Assembly: GCA_022708385.1 (NCBI GenBank)
Contig: JAKIYU010000093.1
Location: 1 to 8,958 of the forward strand
Length of the DNA stretch: 8,958 nucleotides
Direction: 5' to 3'
Origin: Bacteroidota bacterium
GTDB taxonomy: Bacteria > Bacteroidota > Bacteroidia > Bacteroidales > PXBB01
Part shown: positions 6,554-8,958 of the stretch, piece by piece
Layout: each line of letters opens with the position of its first letter
Position numbering within the stretch: position 1 is the first letter of the stretch
Notes under the pieces: generated by a model
What the model saw: the letters and a program-made list of their open reading frames with translations, nothing else
Told to the model about the DNA's origin: nothing
Databases searched by the model: none
Position numbers and translations under genes: made by a program

Positions 6554-7219
6554 ATGGATACTTATCGTCATAAGGGTTTGAGAAAAAAACTTGTTGAAAC
6601 CATCCGTGCCAAAGGCATAAAGGATGAGGCAGTACTGAGGGCTATAGAAACTGTACCACGTCATCTTTTTATGGATTCATCGTTTGTGGAATTTGCCTAT
6701 AGGGATAGTGCTTTTCCCATTGCAGCCGGGCAAACCATTTCGCAACCCTATACCGTTGCCTACCAGACCGAACTCTTGTGCGTGAAACCAGGGGAGAAAG
6801 TGCTTGAAATAGGCACCGGTTCAGGCTACCAGGCTTGCGTGCTGTGCGAAATGGGCGCTAAAGTGTTCAGCATTGAAAGACAAAAGCTGCTTTTCGACCA
6901 GACAAAGAAATTGCTTCAGAGTATAGGGTACACCCCCAAATTATTTTTCGGGGACGGCTATGCAGGACAGCCTGCTTTTGCCCCCTTTCATAAGATACTT
7001 ATTACGGCCGCAGCCCCTGAAATACCTGCCAAATTGCTCGAACAGCTTAAACCCGGCGGTTACATGGTTATACCCCGCAACAGCGATAATGGTGACTACC
7101 AGATAATGATGCGCATTACAAAAAAAACCGATGGTACCCTCGATGTGGAAGAGTTCGATAAATTCTGCTTTGTGCCTATGCTGCAGAACAAAAGCTTCGA
7201 AGGGTTTGAGGAAAGGTGA
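6554..7219 (+). CDS. pcm: protein-L-isoaspartate O-methyltransferase
   Basis: A 221-residue cytoplasmic enzyme of normal family length. It transfers a methyl group from S-adenosylmethionine to isoaspartyl residues in damaged proteins, starting their repair. Motifs in order: VPRHLFM (34-40), GQTISQPYTVA (59-69, the isoaspartyl-binding signature), LEIGTGSGYQA (84-94, SAM motif I), FGDGYAG (132-138), TAAAPEIP (151-158), QLKPGGYMVIP (164-174) and the closing FVPML (206-210). It is divergent from the hydrogenase operon and converges with the ATPase gene, with 25 bases between the stops. Nothing suggests a functional link with either. No Shine-Dalgarno is visible upstream of the ATG, which is in-frame with the expected N-terminus. 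Confidence 0.95.
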   Translation: MDTYRHKGLRKKLVETIRAKGIKDEAVLRAIETVPRHLFMDSSFVEFAYRDSAFPIAAGQTISQPYTVAYQTELLCVKPGEKVLEIGTGSGYQACVLCEMGAKVFSIERQKLLFDQTKKLLQSIGYTPKLFFGDGYAGQPAFAPFHKILITAAAPEIPAKLLEQLKPGGYMVIPRNSDNGDYQIMMRITKKTDGTLDVEEFDKFCFVPMLQNKSFEGFEER

Positions 7220-7244
7220 TTACACACCAATTTAAATGTATATG

Positions 7245-8543
7245 TTACATTCGGGAAAGCGAGTCTGCAAAATACAGAGGAATAAATTTTAGTTTCTGTT
7301 GGGGCAGTTCAGCATAAGGCTGGGCTGAAAGTACATAAGCAGTGTCGCTATCAGTATATTCTTTTAAGTATTGATGCAAACTTCTCAGGCTACCACTGCT
7401 GCCGCTTTTAACTTCCACAGGATACCATTTGTTATGCTTCTGTATTACAAAATCAACCTCTGCAGTGCTGCTTTTTGCCATTCTTTGCCAGTAATAAATA
7501 TTGTTCTGTTGATTTATAACAAATTCCTGTGCTATGAACTGTTCTGCCATTGCGCCTCTGTAAATAGCCAATAAATCAGTTTTTAAATATTCTTCCCCAG
7601 GTAAAGCACCTCCCAGAAAGTTCATCAGGCCTATGTCCAGTAAAAAGGTTTTAAAAATGCGACCCGAAACCAATTGCGGAGGGAAACCTATCGGATTGAT
7701 GGCATTAACCTGATGAATCAATTTGGCCATATGCAAAGTCTGGTAAGCTTTTTTTAATGTCGGGTTGCTAAATCCCTGAGCCAATTTACTGTATTTTGTC
7801 TGATGGCCAATGTTTAATGCAATTTCTGATAGTGCCGTGTTTAAACAATCCTTGTCCACTTGCGGGTTATACTTAGAGAAATCCATACGGAGCGAATTAA
7901 CTATTTCACTTTGAACCTCAATACAGTTAACTATTGACTGTGTATCGCAAAAGACATTTACACTTTCAGGCATACCGCCTACAAAGAAATACTTTTTCAA
8001 CTCGCTTAACAACTGTTCGTGTATCGTTTTGGCGAGTGGATGCGGTTGTTTGTTCACTAATTCCTGAAGATTTTTCTTCTGGGTAGCTCCCAGAAATTCA
8101 GAAAAATTCAAGGGATACATATCGTAAATCTGTACCCTGCCTACAGGAAATGATATTTCGGATAAAGCAAACTCAAGCAAAGAACCTGTTGCAATGACAT
8201 GCAAAGCGGGCATTTCTTCATAAAAATAACGTAAGGAAATGATGGCCCTGCTGCATTCCTGTATTTCGTCCAGGAAAAGAAGGGTTTTTCCTTGCCTGAT
8301 TTTCGTATTTTTAATAATTTCAATCTCATTGCAAATACGAACAGGGTTGAGGTCGGATTCGAAAAGTTGTTTCATCAGAGGCTCTCTTTCGAAATCAATT
8401 TTAACAAAATTTTCAAATGCCGACTTTCCAAATGATGTAATTGTGTGTGTTTTCCCGACCTGGCGCGCTCCTCTTACAATTAGTGGTTTGCGCCTTTCAT
8501 TGCCCTTCCAGTTGTTGAGAAAAGATTCCGCTATACGTTCCAT
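7245..8543 (-). CDS. AAA_14 / DUF4143 ATP-binding protein
   Basis: A 432-residue protein. The N-terminal AAA+ ATPase domain has Walker A GARQVGKT (25-32), Walker B LLFLDEIQ (88-95) and a sensor-like ATGSLLEFA (118-126), followed by YPLNFSEF (143-150) and GGMPE (189-193), which are typical landmarks of this family. The C-terminal DUF4143 part ends in EVDFVIQ (382-388) plus YPVEVKSG (394-401). That spacing of D384, E397 and K399 resembles a PD-(D/E)xK nuclease-like core. Genes of this type are common, often in many copies and scattered, in Bacteroidota and archaea; their cellular role is not settled. The frame is intact with no disruption. It is monocistronic, convergent with pcm, and preceded by a probable duplicated promoter (8569-8633). 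Confidence 0.9.
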   Translation of the reverse strand: MERIAESFLNNWKGNERRKPLIVRGARQVGKTHTITSFGKSAFENFVKIDFEREPLMKQLFESDLNPVRICNEIEIIKNTKIRQGKTLLFLDEIQECSRAIISLRYFYEEMPALHVIATGSLLEFALSEISFPVGRVQIYDMYPLNFSEFLGATQKKNLQELVNKQPHPLAKTIHEQLLSELKKYFFVGGMPESVNVFCDTQSIVNCIEVQSEIVNSLRMDFSKYNPQVDKDCLNTALSEIALNIGHQTKYSKLAQGFSNPTLKKAYQTLHMAKLIHQVNAINPIGFPPQLVSGRIFKTFLLDIGLMNFLGGALPGEEYLKTDLLAIYRGAMAEQFIAQEFVINQQNNIYYWQRMAKSSTAEVDFVIQKHNKWYPVEVKSGSSGSLRSLHQYLKEYTDSDTAYVLSAQPYAELPQQKLKFIPLYFADSLSRM

Positions 8544-8553
8544 AGTGGTGTAA

Positions 8554-8633
8554 TTTAAAAATACAAGGCAAAATTAATACTTTTAGTTTAAAAATACAAG
8601 GCAAATTTTAAATAATTAATTTAAAAGTACAAG
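8554..8633. repeat. 33-bp-period direct repeat upstream of the ATPase gene
   Basis: A 19-base unit (plus strand TTTAAAAATACAAGGCAAA) begins at 8554 and recurs identically at 8587. A decayed copy (TTTAAAAGTACAAG, one change in 14) begins at 8620. Spacing is exactly 33 bases both times; the remaining 14 bases of each period are not conserved. The repeat lies within the promoter region of the minus-strand ATPase gene. Confidence 0.75.
8569..8600 (-). promoter_or_regulatory. candidate promoter for the AAA_14/DUF4143 gene
   Basis: On the minus strand CTTG (8600-8597, 3 of 4 to the -33 TTTG) is followed after 20 bases by TAATTTTG (8576-8569, exact TAnnTTTG). This is the best-spaced Bacteroidetes-type promoter in the window. 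It ends 25 bases before the ATG. The direct repeat creates a second, weaker copy 33 bases upstream (CTTG at 8633-8630, then 20 bases, then AAAATTTG at 8609-8602). Confidence 0.5.
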
Positions 8634-8741
8634 TTAATTTGCATCAGGAATACTTTTAACCTTTGATATGTTTTGCTTTTACATTGCTGTCCCATTAGAG
8701 ACAAGATGTTGGTTAAATATCATAGTGGGATAATATCAGCG

Positions 8742-8958
8742 TGCTATTTGTACGCAACATAGCGAAGTCTTGTGTAGTGGCTTTTATGAGCGGGCAGACT
8801 TCGTCGTAATTTATTATAGCTAAAAATGACATAACTAATCATTTTTAAATGTTTCAGGTCTTTTATTGTTTTTTACAAAAATACGTATTTTGTTAGTTTG
8901 AAAACTAACGTTTATAGTCCGACGAAGTTAGCCATCGCGCTTATCTGCTCACAAAACT
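8742..8958. other. non-coding tract rich in inverted repeats (runs off window end)
   Basis: No coding frame is supported in 8544-8958. The right part holds several separate inverted repeats. GCTATTTG (8743-8750) pairs with CAACATAGC (8755-8763) around a TACG loop with one bulged base. CGAAGTCT (8763-8770) matches AGACTTCG (8796-8803). TAAAAATGA (8821-8829) pairs perfectly with TCATTTTTA (8839-8847). AAAATACGTATTTT (8878-8891) is a perfect 14-bp palindrome. GTTAGTTT/AAACTAAC (8892-8909) has 8-bp arms around GA. ACTTCGTCG (8798-8806) is inverted at 8920-8928 as part of a longer imperfect match. It could be a small non-autonomous mobile element, a regulatory region of the next gene, or a structured RNA; the sequence alone does not decide. 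Confidence 0.4.

Noticed and set aside
7235..7251. AATGTA/TACATT hairpin between the convergent pcm and ATPase genes as a bidirectional terminator
   Set aside because: Only six AT-rich pairs with a single G-C, no T-run on either side, and it overlaps the ATPase stop region; too weak to call.
7245..8543. The AAA_14/DUF4143 gene as a defence or toxin system
   Set aside because: It stands alone, with no partner gene, and nothing in the sequence beyond the ATPase and nuclease-like motifs supports such a role.
8541..8734. Second CATAGTGG-like match at 8721 as a duplicated start of the ATPase gene
   Set aside because: The minus-strand frame from that ATG stops after 14 codons and bears no likeness to the ATPase N-terminus; the short match is probably chance.
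8892..8909. GTTAGTT...AACTAAC as an integron attC core site
   Set aside because: It does not fit GTTRRRY/RYYYAAC (a T and an A at required purine and pyrimidine positions), and there is no cassette array or integrase.

Overview
The window reads as a piece of a Bacteroidota (Bacteroidetes) chromosome. Intergenic DNA is very AT-rich and most genes lack a Shine-Dalgarno sequence. Four intergenic gaps carry TAnnTTTG boxes, the -7 element of the Bacteroidetes primary sigma factor. No rRNA, tRNA, CRISPR array or complete insertion sequence is visible.

Layout. Positions 1-542 (+) hold the 3' part of a beta-barrel protein resembling the Phenol_MetA_deg/transporter family. It is followed 24 bases later by a six-helix NicO/UreH-type nickel permease with a very His-rich loop (567-1283, +). 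Convergent to these lies a NAD-coupled [NiFe] hydrogenase locus on the minus strand. Its transcription order is hoxF (6398-4605), hoxU (4566-3862), hoxY (3844-3296) and hoxH (3277-1826). A terminator-like hairpin and a separate -7 box come next, and then the maturation protease hoxW (1747-1292). Divergent from hoxF is pcm, protein-L-isoaspartate methyltransferase (6554-7219, +). Convergent to pcm is a solitary AAA_14/DUF4143 ATPase (8543-7245, -). The last 415 bases hold no gene. They contain a 33-bp direct repeat that looks like a duplicated promoter, and a cluster of inverted repeats that runs off the window end.

How the genes work together. HoxH/HoxY would oxidise or produce H2 at a NiFe site. 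HoxU/HoxF would pass electrons through Fe-S clusters and FMN to or from NAD(H). HoxW would remove the 24-residue C-terminal peptide of HoxH once nickel is inserted. The neighbouring permease is a plausible nickel supplier. The subunit architecture closely resembles my recollection of the soluble hydrogenase of Ralstonia/Cupriavidus (HoxF with a fused N-terminal HoxE-like domain, 234-residue HoxU). No separate hoxE, no hoxI and no hyp maturation genes are in the window.

I found no convincing wholly new system. The points most worth a second look are the possible outer-membrane plus inner-membrane nickel import pair, the almost complete loss of iron-sulfur ligands in the HoxE-like domain, the hoxH/hoxW punctuation, and the structured non-coding DNA at the right end.
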